A stretch of 64,000 nt of DNA from Vagococcus fluvialis bH819 (GTDB lineage: Bacteria > Bacillota > Bacilli > Lactobacillales > Vagococcaceae), in the NCBI RefSeq assembly GCF_900163795.1, contig NZ_FWFD01000008.1:398390-462389 (forward strand), in the 5' to 3' direction. Of this stretch, positions 29,257-38,960 are shown in pieces; position 1 is the stretch's first letter, and every line of letters starts with the position of its first letter. Both the position numbers and the translations under genes were made by a program. The notes beneath the pieces were generated by a model. The model was not told the origin of the DNA. It ran no database searches and saw only the letters and a list, made by a program, of their open reading frames with translations.

Positions 29257-30033
29257 TTATTGATTCATAAAGAGCGATTCAAATTTCTCATTAATAATTT
29301 TCCAACTTTTGGTATGTTGCGAGTAGACAAGTGTGCCTATTTTAAACTCTTGTTTAAAATAATAATTGTCTACTTTTCTTAAATTATCTTCAACCACATG
29401 AATAGGTATTATGTACTCACCATTTACTAAACCTACTTGAGAAAAATTAAAAACAATACCTTCTTGCATAACGCTTTTTAATTCTAATACGATATCATCC
29501 GATAATTCTGAAATAGCTTCTGTTTTCTTTTTAAAAAAAGAACGATTCCCATCAATTTGTTGATAAGTTAAAAAACTAATTTTCCTTGCTAACGTCTGAT
29601 AAAACTCATCAATATTTCGATAATAAACTTTAATTGTTTTTTGATTCAATTCAAAAAAAGCAAAACTATTTTGAAGCTGATAAAAGAAAGGTGAGCGAAG
29701 TTGATTTTTCATATGACCAAAATAGAGTAATTCTGAAATTTCATTTGGGGTTAAACGCTTCAATGTATCATATTCTTTAAAATCAATCCACTTTAATTCT
29801 CTTTGTTCTCTGGCTTCCATTATAGAGAAATATCGGTCTACTTCTTTTGATCCCTTGACTACACGAAATCCTGTATGCCCTTCGTACTCCCCTTCATTTT
29901 CATAAGGGTTAAGCAATAGAAGATTTTCGGGTCGATTAATTGTATACCGATTAAAGTCTTCATGGGTCATTCCTTTAGCTAGAATTGAATTACTAATCGC
30001 ATCCAGATGAATATACAAATAATCCTGCAACAC
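29257..30033 (-). CDS. Conserved-looking protein of unknown function
   Basis: A 258-residue soluble protein that I cannot assign. It has no signal peptide or membrane segment. The first third is rich in charged residues (NPYENEGEYEGHTGFRVV), the middle is helical (LTPNEISELLYFGHMKNQL), and the C-terminal third has YIIPIHVVEDNLRK followed by an alternating strand-like segment. The start is GTG at 30033 or TTG at 30030, both behind GAGGTG. It is flanked by a terminator on the left and divergent from the sortase gene, so it is a single-gene unit. Confidence 0.6.
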   Translation of the reverse strand: MLQDYLYIHLDAISNSILAKGMTHEDFNRYTINRPENLLLLNPYENEGEYEGHTGFRVVKGSKEVDRYFSIMEAREQRELKWIDFKEYDTLKRLTPNEISELLYFGHMKNQLRSPFFYQLQNSFAFFELNQKTIKVYYRNIDEFYQTLARKISFLTYQQIDGNRSFFKKKTEAISELSDDIVLELKSVMQEGIVFNFSQVGLVNGEYIIPIHVVEDNLRKVDNYYFKQEFKIGTLVYSQHTKSWKIINEKFESLFMNQ

Positions 30034-30218
30034 CTTTCACCTCATTCCCACTTTATTCTGTTATCATAACTATACCATTTATTGGCCTTTTTTAAATCCC
30101 TATTGAACATTTGTTAAATTAAGTTTATATTACATCCCCTCTACAGAAAACGGTTACTAGAAATACTTATGTAATATTTAATAGTTCCTTTCCTTTTCCC
30201 CCATTTTTTATCCATTTA

Positions 30219-30227
30219 TGGTATTAT
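30219..30227 (+). promoter_or_regulatory. Extended -10 promoter element for sortase A
   Basis: TGGTATTAT matches the TGnTATAAT extended -10 form and lies about 30 bases before the ribosome binding site. No good -35 is seen, as is common for extended -10 promoters. Confidence 0.5.
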
Positions 30228-30258
30228 TATCTTAAATCCTTTAAAGGAGGTTTTATTT

Positions 30259-31047
30259 ATCAGCAAGAAAAAAAATGTAAATAATTCAACTAATCGATCA
30301 AACAAACATAGTAAAAAACAGAAGAAATCTTTTGGTACCAAGGTTAAAAATACTTTTATTAATTTAATTATGGTTCTCCTCTTACTCGTTGGTTTTGCTC
30401 TGATTTTTAACAATCAAATTAAGAATTATTTGGTTAAAGATACGACACAAAAACACACTATTAGTAATGTAACCCGTGAAGATGTCAAGAAAAACGAAAA
30501 AAAAGACGCAACTTTTGATTTTAATCAGGTAGAATCTCTCGACTTTAACTTGGTCGCCCAAGCCACAAAGGGACGTGACACCGGCCTTGATACAATTGGA
30601 GGTATTGCAATTCCTAGTGCTAAAGTTAAAATGAACCTACCTATTTTTAAAGGCGTTTCTAACTACGTTTTAGCTGTTGGAGCTGGTACTATGAAGGAAG
30701 AACAAGTAATGGGACATGGTAATTATGCACTCGCTAGTCATTATATGTATGATCCAGCACTTCTATTTGCCCCTCTTGTTAACGTAGAGCTAGGTGATTC
30801 TATCCTACTAACAGATCTTGATTATATCTACGAATATAAAACAATTTCAAAGGAGTATGTTGAACCTACGAGCGTTGAAGTTATCGACGACGTTAAAGAT
30901 AAACAACTCGTTACCCTTGTCACGTGTGACGTTAGTGGGGAAAATCGTTTAATTGTTCAAGGTGAGCTTGTTAGAAAAGTTAAAGGAAAAGACGCTCCTA
31001 AAAATATGCAAGCAGCCTTCGAAATGGATCAAACAAATTATTATTAA
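30259..31047 (+). CDS. srtA: Class A sortase SrtA, apparently starting at an AUC codon
   Basis: SrtA is a membrane transpeptidase that cuts LPXTG proteins and links them to the cell wall; the large adhesin at 41736-46553 is a likely substrate. Visible are a membrane segment (LIMVLLLLVGFALIF), GGIAIPSAKVKMNLPIFKG, the catalytic His in NYALASHYMYDP, the catalytic Cys in TLVTC, and Arg in ENRLIVQG. The first in-frame ATG (30370) would remove the Lys-rich cytoplasmic N-terminus (SKKKNVNNSTNRSN) and has no ribosome binding site. AAAGGAGG ends 8 bases before an in-frame ATC at 30259, which is therefore the best start, giving 262 residues. No ATG, GTG or TTG lies in frame between them. Confidence 0.88.
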   Translation: MSKKKNVNNSTNRSNKHSKKQKKSFGTKVKNTFINLIMVLLLLVGFALIFNNQIKNYLVKDTTQKHTISNVTREDVKKNEKKDATFDFNQVESLDFNLVAQATKGRDTGLDTIGGIAIPSAKVKMNLPIFKGVSNYVLAVGAGTMKEEQVMGHGNYALASHYMYDPALLFAPLVNVELGDSILLTDLDYIYEYKTISKEYVEPTSVEVIDDVKDKQLVTLVTCDVSGENRLIVQGELVRKVKGKDAPKNMQAAFEMDQTNYY

Positions 31048-31050
31048 TCA

Positions 31051-31095
31051 GAGTGGTGAGAAAGGCGTTAAGCTCTGAGTAACTGGAGGAAATCA
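31051..31095 (+). repeat. Dispersed palindromic element, truncated left-half copy
   Basis: The 45 bases after the srtA stop (GAGTGGTGAGAAAGGCG..., then AGTAACTGGAGGAA) match the left half of the 123-bp unit repeated at 56621-57020. The right half is missing and is replaced by the srtA terminator. Confidence 0.8.
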
Positions 31096-31099
31096 ACAA

Positions 31100-31138
31100 A
31101 AGCTGAAGCAGACAATTAAGTCAGCCTCAGCTTTTTTT
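31100..31138. terminator. Bidirectional terminator between srtA and yhaM
   Basis: AGCTGA/TCAGCT, GC/GC and GAC/GTC pairs form an interrupted stem followed by TTTTTTT on the plus strand. It ends srtA and also lies just past the convergent yhaM stop. Confidence 0.85.
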
Positions 31139-32078
31139 ATATTTTAGGTAAATAAAAATTACGGTTATCTAAGCCAAATATTCTTTCCGTGTATTCCCCT
31201 GGATCAACTTGTTTTAAAGCGCCTAACATCATTTGCATAGAAGCATCTAAGTTATCTAAGTGATGTAAAATTTCAGCCTCCATAATTTTAGGTCTGACAG
31301 GTGAACCATATTCTAGTAAACCGTGGTGCGCTAAAACAACATGCTTCAATACAAGTATTTCTTCGTCATCCTCAGCAATATTAAGCTCTACACAGGCTTT
31401 TGTTATTTCCTCATCAACCATCACAATATGCCCCAATAAATTTCCCGCTAAAGTATATTCCGTACCGATGGGACCAGATAATTCCTTAACTTTACCAATA
31501 TCATGTAAAATCACTCCTGCATATAACAATGATGGATTTAATTCTACATATTGGTTACATACGCTTTTAGCAAGTTCTAACATCGTTACTGTATGATAAG
31601 CTAATCCACCTACAAAAGCATGGTGATTTCTTTTAGCAGCCGGAAAGTCAAAGAATTCTTTTTGATATTTACCCACAATATGTCTTACAATTCGATGCCA
31701 TTTTGCTTGTGTAATCTCGAATAAAAACTCATTAAACGTTTCTTTAAGTTCATCTATTTGAACGGGTGGTTTTTCCATATAAAGTGCTACATCGTTTGGT
31801 TCACCATCTTGTGTTAAACGTAAACTTAAGATCTTTATTTGTGGCATATTTTGATAAACTTCTCGTTTGCCACCTAATAGAACAATTTTTCCAGCGACAA
31901 AATTTTCTATTTCATCATCTGAGGCTCCCCAGTACTTGCCATCAATTGTGCCTGATGTATCTTGAAAAGTAAAAGCAATAAATTTTTTACCATTTCTTGC
32001 TACTCTAACATCAGCTGCTTTTAATAATGCAAATAATTCAAATGTTTCATCTACAGCTAATTCTCTCAACTTTTTCAC
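31137..32078 (-). CDS. yhaM: 3'-5' exoribonuclease YhaM
   Basis: A 313-residue nuclease with an N-terminal OB-fold (FIAFTFQDTSGTIDGKYWG) and an HD domain with HHAFVGGLAYHT and ILHDIGKV metal ligands. YhaM trims RNA 3' ends in Firmicutes. The start is GTG overlapping the stop of the upstream gene by 4 bases, so the three yha genes form one translationally coupled unit. Confidence 0.94.
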   Translation of the reverse strand: MKKLRELAVDETFELFALLKAADVRVARNGKKFIAFTFQDTSGTIDGKYWGASDDEIENFVAGKIVLLGGKREVYQNMPQIKILSLRLTQDGEPNDVALYMEKPPVQIDELKETFNEFLFEITQAKWHRIVRHIVGKYQKEFFDFPAAKRNHHAFVGGLAYHTVTMLELAKSVCNQYVELNPSLLYAGVILHDIGKVKELSGPIGTEYTLAGNLLGHIVMVDEEITKACVELNIAEDDEEILVLKHVVLAHHGLLEYGSPVRPKIMEAEILHHLDNLDASMQMMLGALKQVDPGEYTERIFGLDNRNFYLPKI

Positions 32079-34831
32079 ACTGAACCATCCCTTCCAATTG
32101 TTACAATTGATAAATCATGTGCTTCAAAATAAGCCTTTACTGCTTGATCTGAAGACAAACAAATTACTTGTGTATGTTTACTAAAGCCACTCAATAATCT
32201 AAATAGAGTCAGTTTTCGTTTCGTATCAAAATGAAGCCAACCATCATCAATCATCACAGGTGTATTATAATCCTCTGTATGTAAGTGGACAAAAGCAAGT
32301 CTAAATGCCATATATAATTGATCTTTTGTTCCAGTAGATAACTGAATAATTGACCATCTTTTTTGCTCTTTATCTCTTACATAAAGCTGACCATTAGTGA
32401 CCAAAACTTTTATATAAGCACCATCTGTTAATATTTTGAAATATGAGGTTACTGTTGCTAACAACGCTGGTAATTGTTGATCTGATAAATATTGAAAAAC
32501 ATCTTGAGTTAATTCTTCTGCAATTTTATATGATATCCATTGGTCTGATAAATCACGAATGACAGACAATTGATTTTCACGTTGTTGATATAAAACATCT
32601 AATGAACCGTTTTTTTCCATTTGTGACAGTTCATATTTTAACGTTTGAAACTCATCTTGATAACGACTAATCGTCTCACTTAACTCATCTTCTTTATTTT
32701 TAATTCTAATTAAATGTTGATTAATTTCAACTAATTTATACTTTTTCGATAAATCAAAATAGCTTTCAATCGATAAGCCTAAATCTTCTTTTCGGGATTG
32801 ACTTACTTTGGACATCTCTTGTTTTTTAATCCAAAACATCGCTTCATCAATACTTGTTATTTGTGGTAAATCAATTAACGAAAGAATTATGTGCTTACTT
32901 TCCGTTAATTTTTTCCTTAAACTATTTAATTGAGATTGAAAATTTTGTTGTGTATTACTTGATAAAGCTTTTTCATTTAAATAAGTTTTTTGCTCGTCAA
33001 CAAATTGTTTCATTGCTTGAAAACTCTCTTTTGTTGTTCGATTTTCAAGAGGAATCCATTGTTTTGAAAAAGCTAATAAATCACTATACGAACCTAATAC
33101 TCGATCTATTTCGGCCAAATTTTTGGTCATCTCTAGTTCTTTTTCTTGAATCGTTTGAAGTTGTATATAAATCGGAATACGAGACAACCATAAAGTCATT
33201 GTTTCCTTCATTGAAAAGCCATAAATTTCAGCCCAATTCTGTTTCTTTGTTTGTAAACTAGCTAATCGTGTTTCAATTCCCACAAGTTTATTTTCTAGTT
33301 CATGAAGCGAATGCTCTACTTCATCGGACTCTGATAATTGAAGTAAGTAATCATCTCTGACTTCTTCAGACGTTGTGATGCTATTTTTTTTCTTGCCTGC
33401 CGTTAAAAAGCCAAACACCCCTACACCAAATAAAATCACTACTGGAAGATATATCCAATTTTTACCTAAAACAACTGCCATTATTAAAAATAGAAGGGAA
33501 ACTGCTATAGATAATCCCGAGAACATTCTTTGTGTTAAAGGATCTATTTCTTTTTTATTATCTGATTTAGCTGAATCAACAACTTTTGTTGATAGTTGAT
33601 TTTCAACAGTTGTTAAGGCATAATTCATATCTTTTTGACGAATAACTAAACGGCTTTTTTCATTAGATAAGACCACTTTTTCACGAATTAACTCTTCTTC
33701 TTCTTTAGCAAGAATCATCATCTCATCTTCCACATCATCGGATAAATCAATTGTCACTATTTCTTTTGATAATCGATATTTTTTATAAAGTGTTTCTTTA
33801 CTTTCTTGATAATCTAATAATTGTTCTTCTAATAATTGACGTCTTTCAGTCATTGATTCCACTGCTAATTGATCGTCTAGTAAGTCATCAAAAATTTGTT
33901 GATTTTCAATATAGAAGTGATACGCAGGTGATTGCGTTTCTAATTGTTCACCTTGACTCTCTAGCAACTCTTTTTCTTTATCTAATAAGAAGCGATAATT
34001 TCTAACCTCTTGTTTAATTTCTTCTATCTTCGAAATAGCAGAATTATCTGATTCAGAAAATTCTCTAGACAAGGATTCCCATTCGATGTACATTGGAAAT
34101 CTTTTTTGTTGTTCTAACACAGTTTTTTCTAATTCTGATTGATAATCTTTCTCTTTCTCAGCAGTTTCAACTAAGTTAGTTAACTTACTCATTCGAGTAT
34201 TTTTTTCTTGATAAGTTGCTTCTTGCGATTCAACTAATTCAATTTGTTGCTCTACTTTTTTTAATTGACGCAATTTTTGATTAATCTCAGGCACTCGACC
34301 GCTTGGTTTGAATAATTTTTGACGTTCTTTCATAAACGTATCATTCATTTTAGTTAAGCGTTCGCTACCCGTTAAACCAACTGTTAAAAGTAAGTGTTGT
34401 AGTCTAACTTCATTCAATTGGGTTAAGTCAGCTAGTTGTTCTTGTTGAAAACTAAAAACTTGGTCGAAACTTTCTTTTGTTAGTGGTGCTAATACTTTCT
34501 CAAGAAATAAATCATTACCTGATTGACCATTTTCTAAAGTTACTAAAGCTTGCCCTTTATTCTTCTCTTTAAAACGCTCAACCGTCACTTTACCATAAAC
34601 TTTATCTTCAAAAATGACCTTTCCACCATAAATAGCACCATTAACAGGTGTAAAATCACGAATAATTTCTCTTTTTTTAGGAAATCCAAAAAGAATGGTG
34701 CGAATAAACTGATAGATTGTTGACTTACCAGCTTCATTTTCCCCAAAAAACAATTGATTATCTGAATAGATATCAAACACTTGATTATTAAATTTTCCAA
34801 ACCCATCAATTTTTAATTGTAATAGTTTCAT
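32075..34831 (-). CDS. yhaN: YhaN-like SMC/Rad50-type ATPase
   Basis: A 918-residue protein with the head ATPase split between its ends, as in SbcC/Rad50: Walker A GENEAGKST near residue 33, and STGTKDQLYMAFRLAF signature with VMIDDGW Walker B near the C-terminus. Long heptad-rich coiled coils lie between. Unlike SbcC it has a two-segment membrane hairpin in the middle (LSIAVSLLFLIMAVVL and IYLPVVILFGVGVFGFL), the feature of the YhaN family, and no zinc hook is seen. It overlaps the yhaO-like gene by 4 bases, and the pair probably forms a membrane-tethered DNA-end nuclease complex. Confidence 0.9.
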   Translation of the reverse strand: MKLLQLKIDGFGKFNNQVFDIYSDNQLFFGENEAGKSTIYQFIRTILFGFPKKREIIRDFTPVNGAIYGGKVIFEDKVYGKVTVERFKEKNKGQALVTLENGQSGNDLFLEKVLAPLTKESFDQVFSFQQEQLADLTQLNEVRLQHLLLTVGLTGSERLTKMNDTFMKERQKLFKPSGRVPEINQKLRQLKKVEQQIELVESQEATYQEKNTRMSKLTNLVETAEKEKDYQSELEKTVLEQQKRFPMYIEWESLSREFSESDNSAISKIEEIKQEVRNYRFLLDKEKELLESQGEQLETQSPAYHFYIENQQIFDDLLDDQLAVESMTERRQLLEEQLLDYQESKETLYKKYRLSKEIVTIDLSDDVEDEMMILAKEEEELIREKVVLSNEKSRLVIRQKDMNYALTTVENQLSTKVVDSAKSDNKKEIDPLTQRMFSGLSIAVSLLFLIMAVVLGKNWIYLPVVILFGVGVFGFLTAGKKKNSITTSEEVRDDYLLQLSESDEVEHSLHELENKLVGIETRLASLQTKKQNWAEIYGFSMKETMTLWLSRIPIYIQLQTIQEKELEMTKNLAEIDRVLGSYSDLLAFSKQWIPLENRTTKESFQAMKQFVDEQKTYLNEKALSSNTQQNFQSQLNSLRKKLTESKHIILSLIDLPQITSIDEAMFWIKKQEMSKVSQSRKEDLGLSIESYFDLSKKYKLVEINQHLIRIKNKEDELSETISRYQDEFQTLKYELSQMEKNGSLDVLYQQRENQLSVIRDLSDQWISYKIAEELTQDVFQYLSDQQLPALLATVTSYFKILTDGAYIKVLVTNGQLYVRDKEQKRWSIIQLSTGTKDQLYMAFRLAFVHLHTEDYNTPVMIDDGWLHFDTKRKLTLFRLLSGFSKHTQVICLSSDQAVKAYFEAHDLSIVTIGRDGSV

Positions 34832-36036
34832 TGATCTGCCTCATTTTTAAAAATCATTTTATCTTTAATTAATTGACTGCTCTCATTAACACGCTCAGCA
34901 ATATCTTCTTTTTCCCACGATAAATATTTAGCGATTGCCGTTTGTTCCGTTAAGTCGCTGACAGTTTTTTTAAAGAAATCTTCCGTTTTATACTTTCTAC
35001 CTAAGTCATCAATTAAGGTTGTTTCAAATCCCATAATCAATTTATCCGAGGTACTTTGAGTTAACACTAAATCTTTTAACCATAAACGATTACCTGACTG
35101 TTTTAGTAATTGCTCTTGCAAATAGATAACTATCTCTTCTTTTTCTTTTAAAATTAAGCGAGTCGTTTCAGCAGTTGTCACTAGGTCAGCCTCTATTATA
35201 TTTAAAGAATATTTATTTTTGGGTATGAATAGTGCTTCCTCTAGGCTAGATAATAATTCTTTTTTATCTAACGCTTCTGAAATACTAACTTCTTTTTTAT
35301 GCCACTTGATATTAGAAACTTCTAACCACTCATAAGTTGTCCCAGCTGATTTAACATCAACAAGTAACACACCTTTTGTTTGGTTTTCTTTTTTAGTATG
35401 ACCTTGTGGCGTTCCAGCGTAAACTACTACAGGATTCGTTGAAATGACCTCACTTTTATGAATATGACCTAACGCCCAGTAATCATAACTTCCTGGCAAC
35501 TCACCTGGTGTAAACGGTGCATAATTTTTAGAATTATCACCATGATAAAAGCCAATATGATAAGTTGTATCAGTTGCTCTTCTCGGATAAAAAGGCACCA
35601 TTGACTGATTAATCCACTGATTTTCATAAGAAAAACCACTAATTGAGACTGACTCACCATTTTTTAGCTGAATCGTTTTTGTTTGCACTTCTTCTTTTTT
35701 AAAAAGAATGACATTATCTGGCCATTCAAACCAGTAACGATTTTCTGTATAATAATCATGATTACCAAAAGACAGAACTACTTTGATATCTTCTTGTTGT
35801 AATCTTTCAAATTGGGTCATGATTGCTTTTTGTGTGTGGATAGATGACTGTGCTTGATGAAATGTATCTCCTACGATTAGCAAGAAATCAACTTTTAGTT
35901 CAAGACAACGGTCCACTATTTCTGATAAAACATCTTGATTTGACGTTTTCAATAAATTTTGAATTTCAGCTTTATCTGATTCAATTCCTGAAAAGGGTTG
36001 GTCAATATGTAAATCAGCCGTATGAATAAATCTCAT
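34828..36036 (-). CDS. yhaO: YhaO-like SbcD/Mre11-type DNA exonuclease
   Basis: A 402-residue metallophosphoesterase: FIHTADLHID, LIVGDTFHQA, SFGNHDYY, GFYHGDN and GHIHKSE are the five metal-binding motifs of the SbcD/Mre11 family. The C-terminal half is a capping and partner-binding region. The ATG at 36036 has AAGGAG 8 bases upstream; the earlier GTG in frame has no spacing. It heads the yhaO-yhaN-yhaM operon. Confidence 0.93.
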   Translation of the reverse strand: MRFIHTADLHIDQPFSGIESDKAEIQNLLKTSNQDVLSEIVDRCLELKVDFLLIVGDTFHQAQSSIHTQKAIMTQFERLQQEDIKVVLSFGNHDYYTENRYWFEWPDNVILFKKEEVQTKTIQLKNGESVSISGFSYENQWINQSMVPFYPRRATDTTYHIGFYHGDNSKNYAPFTPGELPGSYDYWALGHIHKSEVISTNPVVVYAGTPQGHTKKENQTKGVLLVDVKSAGTTYEWLEVSNIKWHKKEVSISEALDKKELLSSLEEALFIPKNKYSLNIIEADLVTTAETTRLILKEKEEIVIYLQEQLLKQSGNRLWLKDLVLTQSTSDKLIMGFETTLIDDLGRKYKTEDFFKKTVSDLTEQTAIAKYLSWEKEDIAERVNESSQLIKDKMIFKNEADQ

Positions 36037-36100
36037 CTTTATCACTCCTTCTATACATCATACCTATTTTAAGCTTATTTTTCTATAAAAAAATAAAGCA

Positions 36101-36162
36101 GCGTGGTGAAATGGCGTTTAGCTCCAGTTATCGCGGGAGCTGATTTTTTATTCCGAACTATT
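36101..36162 (+). repeat. Dispersed palindromic element, compact internally deleted copy
   Basis: The left end (GCGTGGTGAAATGGCGTTTAG) joins directly to the right end (AGTTATCGCGGGAGCTGA, then GAACTATT) of the 123-bp element, leaving out the central hairpin. AGCTCC and GGGAGCT still pair. It lies in the gap between ylbF and yhaO. Confidence 0.8.
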
Positions 36163-36183
36163 AAAATATATTCAGATAAATAA

Positions 36184-36213
36184 GAAAGAGGCTGACTTTT
36201 GAGTCAGCCTCCT
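36184..36213 (-). terminator. Terminator after ylbF
   Basis: A perfect 10-bp stem (GAGGCTGACT / AGTCAGCCTC) with a CAAA loop is followed by TTTCTTATTT on the minus strand. Confidence 0.85.
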
Positions 36214-36220
36214 ATAAGTC

Positions 36221-36571
36221 TTATTCACCCATTTGATATAATTCTTGAACAGGTTTCATGATGATACGGTTTAAATCGTTCACGATCATGCTAAAAGTTT
36301 GTTCTTTTTGCATTAAATCTTGAATGACTTCAGCTTCTTGAACTTTAGCTGCCATTTCTTGCGCTTTTAAAACATCTTCTTCAGATAATTCTAAACCTTG
36401 CATTTGTTTTTGTTGTAATTCCATTTGTAACTCTTGGAAACTTTGGAATAAGTTAAATGATTCTTCTTCTTTTTTCATTGCATCAAAAGCTTCTTTTAAA
36501 GCAATAAATTCGTCCATTTGACGGATTTCGCGTTCGATTTGGTTGGCACTATCATAAATATTAGCAGTCAT
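36221..36571 (-). CDS. YlbF/YheA-family protein
   Basis: A 116-residue all-helical protein of the YlbF/YmcA/YheA (DUF964) family, seen from YDSANQIEREIRQMDEFIALKEAFDAM and the closing LNRIIMKPVQELYQ. B. subtilis YlbF and YmcA are cofactors of RNase Y, but which paralogue this is cannot be told from sequence alone; YheA is the best guess from length and neighbours. It lies downstream of pbp2A. Confidence 0.85.
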   Translation of the reverse strand: MTANIYDSANQIEREIRQMDEFIALKEAFDAMKKEEESFNLFQSFQELQMELQQKQMQGLELSEEDVLKAQEMAAKVQEAEVIQDLMQKEQTFSMIVNDLNRIIMKPVQELYQMGE

Positions 36572-36639
36572 GAAATAAGCTCCTTTAATTTTAATTCTTC
36601 TTTATTATTGTAACATTGTTATAGGTAAAAACCTACCCA

Positions 36640-38781
36640 TTATTGAGTGACTTTATTCCAAAATCCGTTCCACAGCTCCCCTGCAGTATCCACACCTTTT
36701 TTAATGCCATCACCAATTGTATTAGCACCTTCTTTAACCTTATCTCCGATATCATTCATCGACTCACCCAGACCAGCTCCTGGTTTTGTTTCTTTTTCTT
36801 CCGCATTCTCTTGAGTCACATCTCCCACAGTAAAAGCGGTATTAGGTGAAGCGGCTAAAATACGTTGCGTTTCATCTTTAAAGATACTCGATAAATTACT
36901 ACCACTACTTCCGGTTAAGAAATGATCTGGACCACTTTTATCAAAACCAATCCAAGTTGACACAACAACATCTGGCGTATAACCAATAATCCATTGATCT
37001 TTAGACATACCATCTGCATTAATATTTTCTGTGGTTCCTGTTTTCCCAGCAATTGTATAACCTGCTGGCTTGGCTTCAATCCCAGTTCCTGAGCTGAAAA
37101 CACCTTGCAGCATGCTTGTCATTTCATCTGCTACTTCTGGAGTTGTAACTCGTTTGGATTTAGATTTCTCGTTTTCATAGATTATAACCCCGTTAGCATC
37201 CTCTATTTTAGTAATAAAATGAGATTCCATTTTTTGACCCTGATTAGCAAAGACACCATAAGCGCTAGCCATATTAAGAGGTGTCGTTCCTTTAGTTAAC
37301 CCACCTAGTGCTAAACCAGGATATTTGTCTTTTTCATCTAACTTAATACCGAACTGTTCTGTTTTCTTAAAGCCACGATCGATGCCAATTTCATTTAATA
37401 ACCACACAGCAGGTGCATTTAAACTTTGAATGATTGATTGGGTCATTGTTGCTTCACCTGAATACGTTCTCGAATAATTCTGAACATCATAGTAACTTTG
37501 CGCTTCGTCTTTTAAAATATCATCCGGTTTATATCCTGCTTCAAGAGCGGGTGTATAAACTGAAATTGGTTTTAAAGTTGATCCAGGTGAAAGTTCAGAT
37601 TGAGTCGCTCGGTTCCAACCTCGATAGGTATAATCACCCCGTCCGCCGACAATTCCCATCACTCCACCTGTTTTAGGATTCAAAGCAACCGATGCCCCTT
37701 GAACAATGGCACCATCACTAGCTGCTTGCGGAAATAAACTATCATTAGCAAAGCTTTGATCCATGCCTATTTGATACTGTTGATCCAACGTCGTAAATAT
37801 TTTGTATCCACCTGTTGAAAGTTCCGTATCTTTAAGTCCTGATTTATCCACCGCCTCAGCAATCACCGCATCAAAATAATACGGATATTTATACGAGTCA
37901 TGTTCTGGTTGGTAGGCGTCATGTATTTCTAAGGGTTGTTTCATTAAATTATCTGCGGTTGCTTTGTCTAATTTACCATTATCCACCATCACAGAAAGAA
38001 CTGTATCTCGACGATTAATCGCGCTTTCCATGTCATCAATTGGATTATAAAGATTAGGACCTTTAAGCATACCGACTAACACGGCAGCCTCATCAATGGT
38101 CACATCACTCGCATTTTTACCGAAGTATTTAAGTGAAGCATCTTGAATCCCAAAGACCCCATTACCAAAATAGGCTTTGTTTAAGTACATTTCTAAAATC
38201 TCATCTTTAGTATATTCTTTCTCAATTTCAATCGCTAAAAATAATTCTCTGGCCTTTCTCGTCATGGTTTGATCCTGTGTTAAAAAAGCATTTTTAGCCA
38301 ATTGTTGCGTGATGGTACTACCACCACCACCACTATTATTTCGCCTAACAACTTTTCTTACCACGGCCCGTGAAATCCCTTTAATACTATAGCCTTTATG
38401 TTTATAAAAATCACGGTCCTCTGTAGAAATCAACGCATCTTTAATATAAGGTGAGATATTTCCAAATTCTACAAAGCTTCCTTTAGATCCATATTTAGCT
38501 AACGTTCCTGCTTCGTCTCCGTCCTTATCATAAATGGTCGTTACTTGTTCTAAACCTGTTTTAAGACTTGAGACATTGGTGCTTTTGGCTAAATAGAACA
38601 AATAAATACTTGTGACTAAAACAACAGTCATTGTCACTAATATCAAAATTTTATTAATATGATACTTTTTCCAAATACGCTTTCTAGCTGCTCTAAATTT
38701 TTGAAAATGTGGTTTAAACCACGTCCAAAACTGCATGGCATATTTTTTTATGCTCTCCCATATTTTTTTTATATTATCCAT
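36640..38781 (-). CDS. pbp2A: Bifunctional class A penicillin-binding protein PBP2a
   Basis: A 713-residue peptidoglycan synthase. A cytoplasmic basic N-terminus and one membrane segment (ILILVTMTVVLVTSIYLFYLA) lead to the glycosyltransferase domain (ALISTEDRDFYKHKG, GGGGSTITQQLAKNAF, MYLNKAYFGNGVFG), then the transpeptidase with SPGSTLKP (active Ser in STLK), SLN in QSLNAPAVW, and GKTGTTEN. Residues AKSTNVSSL after the membrane and the overall order match pneumococcal PBP2a better than PBP1a. The tail repeats G-D-x-I-K-x-G motifs. Its transpeptidase is the target of beta-lactams. The ATG has GAGGAG upstream, and TTGTTG-16-TATAAT forms a likely promoter just upstream. Confidence 0.94.
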   Translation of the reverse strand: MDNIKKIWESIKKYAMQFWTWFKPHFQKFRAARKRIWKKYHINKILILVTMTVVLVTSIYLFYLAKSTNVSSLKTGLEQVTTIYDKDGDEAGTLAKYGSKGSFVEFGNISPYIKDALISTEDRDFYKHKGYSIKGISRAVVRKVVRRNNSGGGGSTITQQLAKNAFLTQDQTMTRKARELFLAIEIEKEYTKDEILEMYLNKAYFGNGVFGIQDASLKYFGKNASDVTIDEAAVLVGMLKGPNLYNPIDDMESAINRRDTVLSVMVDNGKLDKATADNLMKQPLEIHDAYQPEHDSYKYPYYFDAVIAEAVDKSGLKDTELSTGGYKIFTTLDQQYQIGMDQSFANDSLFPQAASDGAIVQGASVALNPKTGGVMGIVGGRGDYTYRGWNRATQSELSPGSTLKPISVYTPALEAGYKPDDILKDEAQSYYDVQNYSRTYSGEATMTQSIIQSLNAPAVWLLNEIGIDRGFKKTEQFGIKLDEKDKYPGLALGGLTKGTTPLNMASAYGVFANQGQKMESHFITKIEDANGVIIYENEKSKSKRVTTPEVADEMTSMLQGVFSSGTGIEAKPAGYTIAGKTGTTENINADGMSKDQWIIGYTPDVVVSTWIGFDKSGPDHFLTGSSGSNLSSIFKDETQRILAASPNTAFTVGDVTQENAEEKETKPGAGLGESMNDIGDKVKEGANTIGDGIKKGVDTAGELWNGFWNKVTQ

Positions 38782-38960
38782 GTTAACTCCTCATTGTTCA
38801 TTTTATTATACTCATTCTAACATATACAACAAGTTAGAAGATGCGGCTAAAGCCTTAACTTATTCGCGCTAGCCTATCTTAACATGAAGTTGTTACCGAA
38901 ATATGTTACAATTTTAAAAAATATATAAAGTTTTATAAATATAGTATACGGGAGTTTTAC

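Noticed and set aside
36184..36213. Part of an insertion sequence end
   Set aside because: The perfect GAGGCTGACT stem recurs after many unrelated genes with T-rich tails, so it is a terminator. No transposase is present in the window.
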